This document shows positions 16,377 through 24,162 of a DNA stretch of 64,000 nt, piece by piece. Positions within the stretch are counted from its first letter, which is position 1, and the number at the start of each line of letters is the position of its first letter. Source of the stretch: Novosphingobium huizhouense (lineage in GTDB: Bacteria > Pseudomonadota > Alphaproteobacteria > Sphingomonadales > Sphingomonadaceae); assembly GCF_020179475.1 (NCBI RefSeq), contig NZ_JAILXZ010000002.1, forward strand, positions 496,001 through 560,000. Direction: 5' to 3'. Below the pieces are notes generated by a model. The model ran no database searches. It was not told the DNA's origin and worked only from the letters and a program-made list of their open reading frames with translations. A program made the translations under genes and the position numbers.

Positions 16377-17699
16377 GTGACCTTCTTGCGACGCTTCGGT
16401 CTGCCCGAACGGCTGCTGGCGATCCTGCTGCTGGTCGCGCTGACCGACTTTGCCGCCAACACCCTGCTGTTCGACCGCGCCAGCGCCTTCGCGCTGCGCC
16501 GTGACGACGCCGCGCGCATCGCCGAGACGCTGGTCGTGGCGAGCCGCGCGATCGAGGCGACGCCGCCGGGCGAGCGGGGCCTTGCCGCCAGGACGCTGAG
16601 CAGCCCGCGCTTCCTGATCGCCTGGACGCCCGACGGCAGCCGCGCCGCAGGCTCGCTGGCGCTCTCGACGCTGCGCGCGCAGGTGGTCGAGCATTCGCCC
16701 GAGCTGGCGCACGGCGACCTTCAGCTCGCGCTCAAGTCGCTGCCGGGCGGCGGCAACGTCGCCGGGTCGATGGTGCTGTCCGATCGGTCGGTGCTGCGCT
16801 TCGAGACCAGCGCGAGCGGCGCCTGGACGCTGAACCTCGGCCGCATCGCCTCGTACCTGCTGCCGACGGTGGTGCTGGCGGTGCTCGCCTGGGCGCTGTT
16901 CCATTTCACGCTGCGCCCGCTCGAGCGGCTGGTCGAGGCATCGCGCCGGGTCGGCTCGGGCCAGCCGCGCCCGCTCGACGAGGCGGGACCGGAGGAAGTG
17001 CGCCAGCTGATCCGCGCGTTCAACCAGATGCAGCAGCGCATCCACCGCTCGCTGCAGACGCGCACGCAATCGATGCTGGCGATCGGCCACGATCTGCGCA
17101 CGCCGCTCTCGCGCCTGCAGCTGCGGCTGGAGAACGCCGCGATCAGCCCCGAAACGCTCGCGGAGATGGACGGCGACATCGCCGAGATGCGCCACCTGCT
17201 CGAAAGCCTGCAGGCCTTCGTCGAGACCGGCGGCAGCAACATCCCGGCCGAGCGCATCGACCTTGCCGCGATGGCCGCGACGCTGGTCGACAGCGCGCAG
17301 GACGCGGGCAAGGACGCAAGCTACGCCGGCGAGGACCGGCTCGAGATCATGGCGCGGTCGGTCTCGATCCGCCGGGCGCTGTCGAACCTGATCGAGAACG
17401 CGATCCACTACGGCGAACGCGTCCGGGTTTCGGTGACGCGCGAGGGGCCCGACGCCCTCGTCACGATCGAGGACGACGGCCCCGGCATTCCCGACGGGCG
17501 GCTCGACGACGTGCTCCAGCCCTTCGTCCGGCTCGACAACGCGCGCCAGCGCGACACCCCGGGCATGGGCCTGGGCCTGCCGATCGTGCGCCGGGCGGTG
17601 AAGCTCGAAGGCGGCTCGCTGCACCTGCTCAACCGCGAAGCCGACGGCAAGGTCGAAGGCCTCACTGCGGTCATCCGCCTGCCCGGCGCGGTGGCCTGA
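16377..17699 (+). CDS. Sensor histidine kinase
   Basis: 440 aa. Two membrane helices (about 12-31 and 158-178) flank a small periplasmic domain. A HAMP segment follows (LRPLERLVEASRRVGSG), then the H-box AIGHDLRTPLSRLQLR with His238. The ATPase domain shows N-box LSNLIENAIHYG and G-boxes DDGPGIP and GMGLGLPIV. GTG 16377 is the start. It pairs with the preceding OmpR-type regulator and resembles EnvZ/RstB-like kinases in size. The stimulus cannot be inferred. Confidence 0.93.
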   Translation: MTFLRRFGLPERLLAILLLVALTDFAANTLLFDRASAFALRRDDAARIAETLVVASRAIEATPPGERGLAARTLSSPRFLIAWTPDGSRAAGSLALSTLRAQVVEHSPELAHGDLQLALKSLPGGGNVAGSMVLSDRSVLRFETSASGAWTLNLGRIASYLLPTVVLAVLAWALFHFTLRPLERLVEASRRVGSGQPRPLDEAGPEEVRQLIRAFNQMQQRIHRSLQTRTQSMLAIGHDLRTPLSRLQLRLENAAISPETLAEMDGDIAEMRHLLESLQAFVETGGSNIPAERIDLAAMAATLVDSAQDAGKDASYAGEDRLEIMARSVSIRRALSNLIENAIHYGERVRVSVTREGPDALVTIEDDGPGIPDGRLDDVLQPFVRLDNARQRDTPGMGLGLPIVRRAVKLEGGSLHLLNREADGKVEGLTAVIRLPGAVA

Positions 17700-17833
17700 G
17701 CGGCCAGGGCGCCGCTCGCAACACTTCGTCACGCGCAGGCCCGAAACCGGCAAGGTCGGAGCCTTAACTTTTGTTCGCAGTCGCGGCATCCCGCTGCGGT
17801 CGCCTGATCCATCGACGGATAGGAGACGCGAAC

Positions 17834-18529
17834 ATGAACGAATTGATCGGACGGGTCTTCAGCTTCGAGAAAACCGTGTTTCCCGACAGCCGCGAACTCT
17901 TCGGCAAGCTCTCGACCGAAGGCCAGAGCCCCAAGGCGCTGATGATTTCCTGCGCGGATTCGCGCATCGTGCCCGAGCAGATCATGCAGGCCGAGCCCGG
18001 CGAACTGTTCGTCTGCCGCAATGCCGGCAACATGGTCCCCTCCTACGCGACGATGAACGGCGGCGTCTCCTCGACGGTCGAATACGCGGTCGTGGCGCTG
18101 GGCGTGCGCGACATCATCGTCTGCGGCCATTCCGACTGCGGCGCGATGAAGGCGCTGGCGGCCCCGCAAGCCCCCGAAGGCATGCCCAACGTGGTCGCCT
18201 GGCTGCGCCACGGCGCGGCGGCCGAACACGTCGTTTCGACCTGCACGCCGCACCTCGACGGCAACGAGCGCGTGCGCGCGGTCAGCCTCGAGAACATCAA
18301 GGCGCAGATCGCGCACTTGCGCACCCACCCCTCGGTCGCCGCCGCCATCGCGCGCGGCGAAATGGCGCTGCACGGCTGGTTCGTCGACATCACGGCCGGG
18401 CAGGTGCTCGGGCTCGACGGCGACAGCGGCCAGTTCGTGGTGATGCGCGAGGACAAGGCGCTGCCGGTCGCGCTCGCCGCCGCGCCGCGCTTCGCGGCAG
18501 AGCCCGCGCTGGTCGAGGCCGCCGAATGA
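17834..18529 (+). CDS. can: Beta-class carbonic anhydrase
   Basis: 231 aa. Zinc ligands and catalytic residues are all visible: CADSR (Cys40, Asp42, Arg44) and CGHSDCGAM (His99, Cys102). It interconverts CO2 and bicarbonate in the cytoplasm. Start ATG 17834 has AGGAGA upstream. Its TGA overlaps the ATG of the SulP transporter gene as ATGA, so the products are coupled and likely cooperate in bicarbonate supply. Confidence 0.95.
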   Translation: MNELIGRVFSFEKTVFPDSRELFGKLSTEGQSPKALMISCADSRIVPEQIMQAEPGELFVCRNAGNMVPSYATMNGGVSSTVEYAVVALGVRDIIVCGHSDCGAMKALAAPQAPEGMPNVVAWLRHGAAAEHVVSTCTPHLDGNERVRAVSLENIKAQIAHLRTHPSVAAAIARGEMALHGWFVDITAGQVLGLDGDSGQFVVMREDKALPVALAAAPRFAAEPALVEAAE

Positions 18530-20073
18530 GCACCCCTGCCGCTTCGGACGCCGGCTCGGCGCAGGGCGCAGGGCGCGCCCCCCTCGCCTTCCTCGCGCGC
18601 GATTTCACCGCCTCGATCGTGGTGTTCCTGGTGGCGATGCCGCTGTGCATGGGCATCGCCATCGCCTCGGGCGTCCCACCCGAAAAGGGGCTGGTGACCG
18701 GGATCATCGGCGGCATCGTCGTCGGCCTGCTCGCCGGTTCGCCGCTCCAGGTCAGCGGCCCTGCGGCGGGCCTTGCCGTGATCGTGTTCGAATTCGTGCG
18801 CGACAACGGCATCTCGGCGCTCGGCCCGGTGCTGCTGCTGGCCGGCGCGATCCAGCTCGTCGCCGGGATCGCCCGGCTCGGCGGCCTGTTCCGCGCGATT
18901 TCGCCCGCCGTGGTCCACGGCATGCTGGCCGGGATCGGCGCGCTGATCGTGATCGGCCAGTTCCACATCCTGTTCGATGCCAAGCCGCTGTCGAGCGGGA
19001 TCGAGAATCTCGCCGCGATGCCCGGACGCATCCTCGGCCTGTCGAGCGACATCCGTTCGACCGAGCTGGCGCTGATGCTCGGCCTGCTGACGATCGGCGT
19101 GATGCTCGGCTGGGACAAGCTGAAGCCGGCGCGGCTGGCGCTGGTGCCGGGCGCGCTGCTCGGCGTGCTGGCGGCGACGCTGGTGGCCTGGCTCGGCGGA
19201 TTGCAGGTGGCGCGGATCGCGGTGCCGGATTCGATCGCCGCGGCGTTCGTGCTGCCCGAAAGCGGCGTCTTCGCGCTGCTCGGCAGTCCTTCGCTGATCG
19301 CCTCGGCCATCGCCATCGCCTTCATCGCCAGCGCCGAGACGCTGCTTTCGGCAGCGGCGGTCGACCGCATGCACGACGGCCCGCGCACCGACTACAACAA
19401 GGAGCTGCGCGCGCAGGGCGTGGGCAATGCCCTGTGCGGCCTGTTCGGCGCGCTGCCGATGACCGGCGTGATCGTGCGCTCGTCGGCGAACGTCCAGGCC
19501 GGCGCGCGCTCGCGGGTCTCGACGATCCTGCACGGCGCGTGGATCCTCGGCTTCGTCGCGCTGCTGCCGTGGCTGCTGCGCGAAGTGCCGATGGCGGCGC
19601 TGGGCGGCGTGCTGGTGGTCACCGGATGGAAGCTCGTCAGCCTCAAGCACCCGCGCCACCTTTTGCGGACGCACGGGCTTGTGCCGGCGGTGATCTGGGC
19701 GGCGACGTTCGTGCTGGTGGTGGCGACCGACCTGCTGACCGGCGTGCTCGTCGGCCTCGCGCTCTCGCTGCTCGAGCTGCTGCCCCACGCGCGCAACCTC
19801 AAGCTCAAGGTCGCCGAGCGCGAGATGGTCGATACCCACAAGGTCGAGCTCGAAGGCGCGGCGACGTTCCTCGGCCTCACCCGGATCAACGCGGTGCTCG
19901 AAGGCGTGCCGGCGGACAAGGGCGTGCACCTCGACCTCGCCAAGGTGAAGCTGATGGACCACACCACCGCCGAGACCCTGGGCGAATGGCTCGCCCGCCG
20001 GCGCCAGCGCGGCGCGGCGGTGCACGTGACCGGACCCGAGCCGATCCTGAGGCCCCTCGCCCGGACGGCCTGA
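18526..20073 (+). CDS. SulP-family anion (bicarbonate-type) transporter
   Basis: 515 aa. The SulP transport core starts near residue 25 (ARDFTASIVVFLVAMPLCMG). It has family motifs such as SGPAAGLAVIVFEF and ASAETLLSAAAVDRMH, with 10-12 helices. A short C-terminal STAS-like domain follows (about 420-512; VHLDLAKVKLMDHTTAETLG). Translational coupling to carbonic anhydrase indicates bicarbonate rather than sulfate as substrate, as in BicA-type or SulP/CA fusion proteins. Substrate is inference from context. Confidence 0.9.
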   Translation: MSTPAASDAGSAQGAGRAPLAFLARDFTASIVVFLVAMPLCMGIAIASGVPPEKGLVTGIIGGIVVGLLAGSPLQVSGPAAGLAVIVFEFVRDNGISALGPVLLLAGAIQLVAGIARLGGLFRAISPAVVHGMLAGIGALIVIGQFHILFDAKPLSSGIENLAAMPGRILGLSSDIRSTELALMLGLLTIGVMLGWDKLKPARLALVPGALLGVLAATLVAWLGGLQVARIAVPDSIAAAFVLPESGVFALLGSPSLIASAIAIAFIASAETLLSAAAVDRMHDGPRTDYNKELRAQGVGNALCGLFGALPMTGVIVRSSANVQAGARSRVSTILHGAWILGFVALLPWLLREVPMAALGGVLVVTGWKLVSLKHPRHLLRTHGLVPAVIWAATFVLVVATDLLTGVLVGLALSLLELLPHARNLKLKVAEREMVDTHKVELEGAATFLGLTRINAVLEGVPADKGVHLDLAKVKLMDHTTAETLGEWLARRRQRGAAVHVTGPEPILRPLARTA

Positions 20074-20173
20074 ACCGGGCTTCACCAACCGGCGCTGCCG
20101 CACGGCTCTCGGCCCGAAGCTGCGGCAGCGCCACCGCCGGATGCACGCCCCCCGTCGTCCGGCGCTTCGCTGA

Positions 20174-20223
20174 GGCCGGACCGGTCGCGATCCCTTCGCG
20201 CGCACCGGTCCGGCCGCTTTTTT
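20174..20223 (+). terminator. Rho-independent terminator after the carbonic anhydrase/SulP operon
   Basis: GGCCGGACCGGT (20174-20185) pairs perfectly with ACCGGTCCGGCC (20204-20215) over 12 bp, followed by GC and six T. It lies 100 bp downstream of the SulP stop. Confidence 0.9.
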
Positions 20224-20381
20224 GGCGGACCGTGGCCGGCAACACTTCGACACCGGCCGGAAACGCAGCGGAAAATATCAGGCGATAAACTGGAAAGGTT
20301 CTTCGCGACGAGGCCCGGATCGAGGCCGCGCCGAAGGACCGCAGGAGGAACGGAAACCCACGTCAGGGAGGACGTTCCAAC

Positions 20382-21236
20382 ATGAAGATCCGCAACCTGT
20401 GCGCGCTGTCTGCGGCGCTGCTTTCGATTTCCTTCGCCGCGCCCGCGATGGCCCAGGAGGAAGAAGCCAAGCCGATCACCGTTTCGGGCAGTGTCGGCCT
20501 CGTCTCCGAATACCGCTTCCGCGGCGTGTCGCAGTCCGACCGCAACCTCGCCATCCAGGGCGGCCTGACGATCGCGCACGAGAGCGGCGTCTATGTCGGC
20601 ACCTGGGGCTCGAACCTCGCCGGCTGGGGCACCTTCGGCGGCGCCAACATGGAGCTCGACCTGATCGCCGGCTTCAAGAAGAGCTTCGGCAATGCGACCG
20701 TCGACGTCGGCGCGACCTGGTACATGTACCCCAAGGGCTTCGACAACACCGACTTCATCGAGCCCTACGTCAAGATTTCGGGCACCACCGGCCCGGTCAC
20801 GCTGACCGCCGGCGTCGCCTATGCCCCGCAGCAGGAAGCGCTGGGCGCCTGGTACGCGACCGGCGCCGATGCCGCCGCCGGCGTCTACACCAAGCCCGGC
20901 GACAAGAACGACAACCTCTACCTGTGGGGCGATGCCGCCGCCGGGATTCCGAACACCGGCCTGACCGTGAAGGGGCACATCGGCTATTCCAAGGGCAACA
21001 AGGGCCTGGGGCCGTTCGCCACCTCGGTCGCGCCGACCGGCGAATACTGGGACTGGCTGATCGGCGCGGACTACGCCATCGGCGGCACGCCGCTGACGCT
21101 GGGCCTGGCCTATGTCGACACCGACATCACCAAGAAGGACGCCGCCTACCTCCAGCCGAGCTTCTCGCGCGGGCAGGACGGCACCGGCTCGATCGCCGGC
21201 GCCGCGGTGGTGTTCTCGCTGACCGCCGCCTTCTGA
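20382..21236 (+). CDS. TorF-family putative porin
   Basis: 284 aa. Signal peptide residues 1-24 (ending PAMAQ). The start of the mature part, VSGSVGLVSEYRFRGVSQSD, is the signature of the TorF/Gcw_chp family. Alternating short beta strands and a C-terminal aromatic (TAAF) fit an outer-membrane beta barrel. The transported solute is unknown. The gene follows the terminator of the bicarbonate operon and has its own long 5' region (20224-20381) with a GGGAGG ribosome-binding site, and a terminator downstream. Confidence 0.92.
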   Translation: MKIRNLCALSAALLSISFAAPAMAQEEEAKPITVSGSVGLVSEYRFRGVSQSDRNLAIQGGLTIAHESGVYVGTWGSNLAGWGTFGGANMELDLIAGFKKSFGNATVDVGATWYMYPKGFDNTDFIEPYVKISGTTGPVTLTAGVAYAPQQEALGAWYATGADAAAGVYTKPGDKNDNLYLWGDAAAGIPNTGLTVKGHIGYSKGNKGLGPFATSVAPTGEYWDWLIGADYAIGGTPLTLGLAYVDTDITKKDAAYLQPSFSRGQDGTGSIAGAAVVFSLTAAF

Positions 21237-21287
21237 CGCGCCTTCCGACGCCGCCTTCCCTGGCGTTGCCACGCGCTTGACGCGACT

Positions 21288-21326
21288 GCCTCCCGGGTTC
21301 CGATCGGGGTCCGGGAGGCTCTTTTT
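21288..21326 (+). terminator. Rho-independent terminator after the porin gene
   Basis: GCCTCCCGG (21288-21296) pairs with CCGGGAGGC (21311-21319), followed by TCTTTTT. It lies 51 bp after the porin stop codon. Confidence 0.9.
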
Positions 21327-21366
21327 GCGGTTGACCTCGCGCCGCGTCCGTCGCAGCGGGAAGCCC

Positions 21367-21843
21367 ATGTCCGACACGCTTCCCGTTCCGCCGTTCAACG
21401 GCGGCTATCTGCGCCAGGTGACCGACGCCCCGTTCGAGGGGTGGTGGGAGTGGTTTCCTGAGGACCCGTTCGAGGGCCTGGCCGGCCCGTTCAGGGTCTG
21501 CCGCGACGCGCAAGGGCGCATCCTGTGCGGCTTCATGCCCACGCACAAGAACCTCAACGGCCACGGCATGGTCCATGGCGGCAGCCTGATGACCTTCGCC
21601 GACTTTGCGCTGTTCATGATCGCCGCCGAGGACGGCGAGGTGGTTCACGGGGTGACGGTGACGATGAATTCGGAATTCGTCAGCGGCGCGCCGGCGGACG
21701 TCCCGCTCCATGCCCGCGGCGAGATCGTGCGCAAGGGCGGCGGGCTGATCTTCGTGCGCGGCATGATCACCAGCGAGGGCACCAACGTGCTGGCGTTCTC
21801 GGGCGCGATCAAGCGGGTCAAGACCAAGTTCGTGTCGCACTGA
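21367..21843 (+). CDS. PaaI-family acyl-CoA thioesterase
   Basis: 158 aa hotdog-fold protein. The core HKNLNGHGMVHGGSLMTFAD (about 58-77) has the HGG loop and following Asp typical of PaaI/YbgC-like thioesterases. VTMNSEFVSGAPADVPLHA forms the next strand pair. It hydrolyses an aryl- or acyl-CoA thioester. I start it at ATG 21367 (MSDTLPVPP); the longer frame to 21277 runs into the porin terminator and is rejected. Convergent with the 99-aa gene. Confidence 0.88.
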   Translation: MSDTLPVPPFNGGYLRQVTDAPFEGWWEWFPEDPFEGLAGPFRVCRDAQGRILCGFMPTHKNLNGHGMVHGGSLMTFADFALFMIAAEDGEVVHGVTVTMNSEFVSGAPADVPLHARGEIVRKGGGLIFVRGMITSEGTNVLAFSGAIKRVKTKFVSH

Positions 21844-21846
21844 GGC

Positions 21847-21871
21847 GGGCGCCCCCCGCGGGGGAGCGCCC
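21847..21871. terminator. Hairpin between convergent genes
   Basis: GGGCGC-CCCCC (21847-21857) pairs with GGGGG-A-GCGCCC (21860-21871), one bulged A. There is no T run, so it may act with Rho or simply stabilise 3' ends of the thioesterase and 99-aa gene transcripts. Confidence 0.4.
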
Positions 21872-21880
21872 GGCCGGGAT

Positions 21881-22180
21881 TCAGCCGACCTTCTTGCCGG
21901 TCATCGGGAAGGTGCCGAAGGGCCCCGCCTTCACTTCGCCGGCGAAAGTATCGCCATCGACCGTGGCCTTGCCTTCGAGCGTCATCGGCATCGGCGAGGT
22001 CAGCTTCATCGTCCAGGTCAGCGTGTTGCCGTCGATCTTGCCGTCGGCGATGTCGACCGAGCCCATCGGGCCGGCATTGGTGCCGGTGAAGCTGTCGCCA
22101 TCGGCGACGATCGTGAGCTTCGAGGTCTGCTCGCCCATCGGGCTCTTGGTCACGCAGTCGTAGGTACCGGAAATCGACAT
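21881..22180 (-). CDS. Small cytosolic beta-rich protein, unknown function (99 aa)
   Basis: 99 aa without signal peptide, starting MSISGTYDCVTKSPMGEQTS. The sequence repeatedly shows the pattern of lipocalin/calycin-like beta strands: TSKLTIVADGDSFTGTN, TLTWTMKLTSPMPMTLEGKA, FAGEVKAGPFG. The second ATG (22180) is six bases after a full AAGGAGG; the first (22186) abuts it. Such proteins are common hypothetical proteins in sphingomonads. It is divergent from the K+/H+ antiporter gene. Confidence 0.78.
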   Translation of the reverse strand: MSISGTYDCVTKSPMGEQTSKLTIVADGDSFTGTNAGPMGSVDIADGKIDGNTLTWTMKLTSPMPMTLEGKATVDGDTFAGEVKAGPFGTFPMTGKKVG

Positions 22181-22270
22181 GGGCATCCTCCTTGATGATC
22201 CGCGAATGCTCGCTGCAACCTACACTGCTGTCAATATATTCCTATCGCATGAAATGATTTGGACCCGCGC

Positions 22271-22312
22271 TTGACGATGCGGCCGATCCTCATATCGTCG
22301 GTTGATCAACCG
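22271..22312 (+). promoter_or_regulatory. Sigma-70-type promoter with overlapping palindrome, antiporter gene
   Basis: TTGACG (22271-22276), 16 bases, TATCGT (22293-22298) form a plausible -35/-10 pair. Directly after it, CGGTTGATCAACCG (22299-22312) is a perfect 14-bp palindrome, covering the expected transcription start and ending 14 bp before the GTG start. This is a good position for a repressor. Confidence 0.5.
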
Positions 22313-22326
22313 GAAGGCGACCAACA

Positions 22327-24084
22327 GTGAACGAGCCGGGTTCCATACTCCACGACGGGTTCCTGCTGCTGGGGTTCGCGCTGGTCTTCGTGCTGGTGTT
22401 CCGCCGGCTGGGGCTGGGCGCGACGCTGGGCTATCTCCTCGCCGGCGCGGTGCTGGGACCGCACGTGCTGGGCATCGTCGGCGAGGCCGAGCAGAAGCTG
22501 GGGTTCGCCGAGCTCGGCATCACCCTGCTGCTGTTCATCGTCGGGCTCGAGCTCGATCCCGCCAAGCTCTGGCGGATGAAGAAGGACATCGTCGGGCTCG
22601 GCGGCCTGCAGGTTGTGCTGTGCGGGATCGCGGTGTCGGGGGTGATCTACCTGTTCACCGACTTCTCGGCCCCCGCCGCGATCGCGCTCGGGCTGCCGCT
22701 CGCGCTGTCCTCGACCGCGCAGGTGCTGCCGATGCTGCAATCGGCGGGGCGGCTGCGCACGCGCTTTGGGGAACGCACCTTTTCGATCCTGCTGTTCCAG
22801 GATCTTTCGATCATCCCGCTGATCACGATCATCACGGCGCTCAGCCGCAATCCGGCCGATGCGGGCGGACCTCCGGGCTGGCTGCTGGGGCTCGAGACGA
22901 TCGGCGCGATCGTCGGCCTGGTGCTCGCCGGGCGCTTCCTGATCCGGCCGCTGTTCCGCCTGATCGGCAACCTCGGCGAGCGCGAGATGTTCGTCGTCGC
23001 CGCGCTGTTCACGGTGATGGCGAGCGCGGCGGTGATGGAGGCGCTGGGGCTGTCGACCGCGCTCGGCGCGTTCATCGCGGGGGTGATGCTCGCCGACAGT
23101 CCCTATCGCCACGAACTCGAGGCCGACGTCGAGCCGTTCCGCTCGATCCTGCTGGGGCTGTTCTTCCTCGCCGTGGGGATGATGCTCGACCTCGGCGCGA
23201 TCGCGCGCAACCCGGTGTTCGTGCTGTCGATGGCGGCGGCGCTGATCGCGGTGAAGGCGGCGGTGATCTTCGGCCTCGCCCGGCTGTTCGGCATGGGCTG
23301 GCGCCCTGCGCTCGCGATGGGCCTGCTGCTGAGCCAGGGCGGCGAGTTCGGCTTCGTGCTGTTCGCGCAGGCGCAGAACGCGCTGCTGATCGCGCCCGAG
23401 GCCTCGAGCATCTTCAGCGCGGTGGTCACGCTGTCGATGGCGACGACGCCGTTCCTGATGATGGCCACGCGCCGGTTCCGCGAAGCCCCGGCCGTCGCCG
23501 AAGAGCGCGAGGGTCCGAACGGCGAGCGCGCCGGCGCGCTGATCGTCGGCTATGGCCGGTTCGGCCAGACCGTGGGCCAGATGATGCTGGCGAGCGGGAT
23601 CGACGTGACCCTGATCGACACCGACGTCGAGATGATCGACGTTGCCGGGCAGTTCGGCGCCAAGGTCTATTTCGGCGACGGCACCCGCATCGACATGCTG
23701 CGCCAGGCGGGCGCGGCCGAGGCCGAGGTGATCCTGTTCTGCCTCGACGGCGACCAGCTGCCGCCCGATCTGGTCGAGGCGGTCCACGAAGCCTTCCCGC
23801 AGGCCGCGCTCTACGTCCGCGCCTTCGACCGCCGGGTCATGGTCAGGCTGCGCGATGCGCCGACCGCGCTGGTGGTGCGCGAGGTGCTCGAATCGGCGGT
23901 GGTGATGGCGCGCGCCGCGCTCGATGCGCTGGGCCTGAGCCAGGAGGCGATCAACCGCGCCGAGGACCGCTATCGCGCCAACGACCGCGAGCGGCTCGAC
24001 GTCCAGATCGCCTCGGGCGACGTGCGCGCGGCCCGCGAAAAGATCATCACCGACAAGCTCGCGCCCGAACGCACGCCATCCTGA
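22327..24084 (+). CDS. CPA2-family K+/H+ antiporter (KefB/KefC-like)
   Basis: 585 aa. The N-terminal ~385 residues form a 12-13-helix Na+/H+ exchanger-type core (RRLGLGATLGYLLAGAVLGP near 25-44; LALSSTAQVLPMLQ). Then a Rossmann TrkA-N/RCK domain at about 405-520 begins GALIVGYGRFGQTVGQ, with Asp (LIDTDVEMID) for nucleotide binding. A short C-terminal tail follows (to 585). It exports K+ in exchange for protons in the inner membrane. No KefF/KefG ancillary gene is next to it. GTG start at 22327 behind a palindromic operator. Confidence 0.92.
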   Translation: MNEPGSILHDGFLLLGFALVFVLVFRRLGLGATLGYLLAGAVLGPHVLGIVGEAEQKLGFAELGITLLLFIVGLELDPAKLWRMKKDIVGLGGLQVVLCGIAVSGVIYLFTDFSAPAAIALGLPLALSSTAQVLPMLQSAGRLRTRFGERTFSILLFQDLSIIPLITIITALSRNPADAGGPPGWLLGLETIGAIVGLVLAGRFLIRPLFRLIGNLGEREMFVVAALFTVMASAAVMEALGLSTALGAFIAGVMLADSPYRHELEADVEPFRSILLGLFFLAVGMMLDLGAIARNPVFVLSMAAALIAVKAAVIFGLARLFGMGWRPALAMGLLLSQGGEFGFVLFAQAQNALLIAPEASSIFSAVVTLSMATTPFLMMATRRFREAPAVAEEREGPNGERAGALIVGYGRFGQTVGQMMLASGIDVTLIDTDVEMIDVAGQFGAKVYFGDGTRIDMLRQAGAAEAEVILFCLDGDQLPPDLVEAVHEAFPQAALYVRAFDRRVMVRLRDAPTALVVREVLESAVVMARAALDALGLSQEAINRAEDRYRANDRERLDVQIASGDVRAAREKIITDKLAPERTPS

Positions 24085-24114
24085 CCCGCGCGGGGCCGGG
24101 CGGCGCGCAAGCGA

Positions 24115-24142
24115 AAGGGGCCCCGCAGCCGCGGCGCCCCTT
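24115..24142. terminator. Hairpin between antiporter and RTX genes
   Basis: AAGGGGC (24115-24121) pairs with GCCCCTT (24136-24142) around a G+C-rich loop that can fold further. It lies between convergent genes; no clear T run on either side. Confidence 0.4.
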
Positions 24143-24162
24143 CCATTCGTTGCGATGACCGA

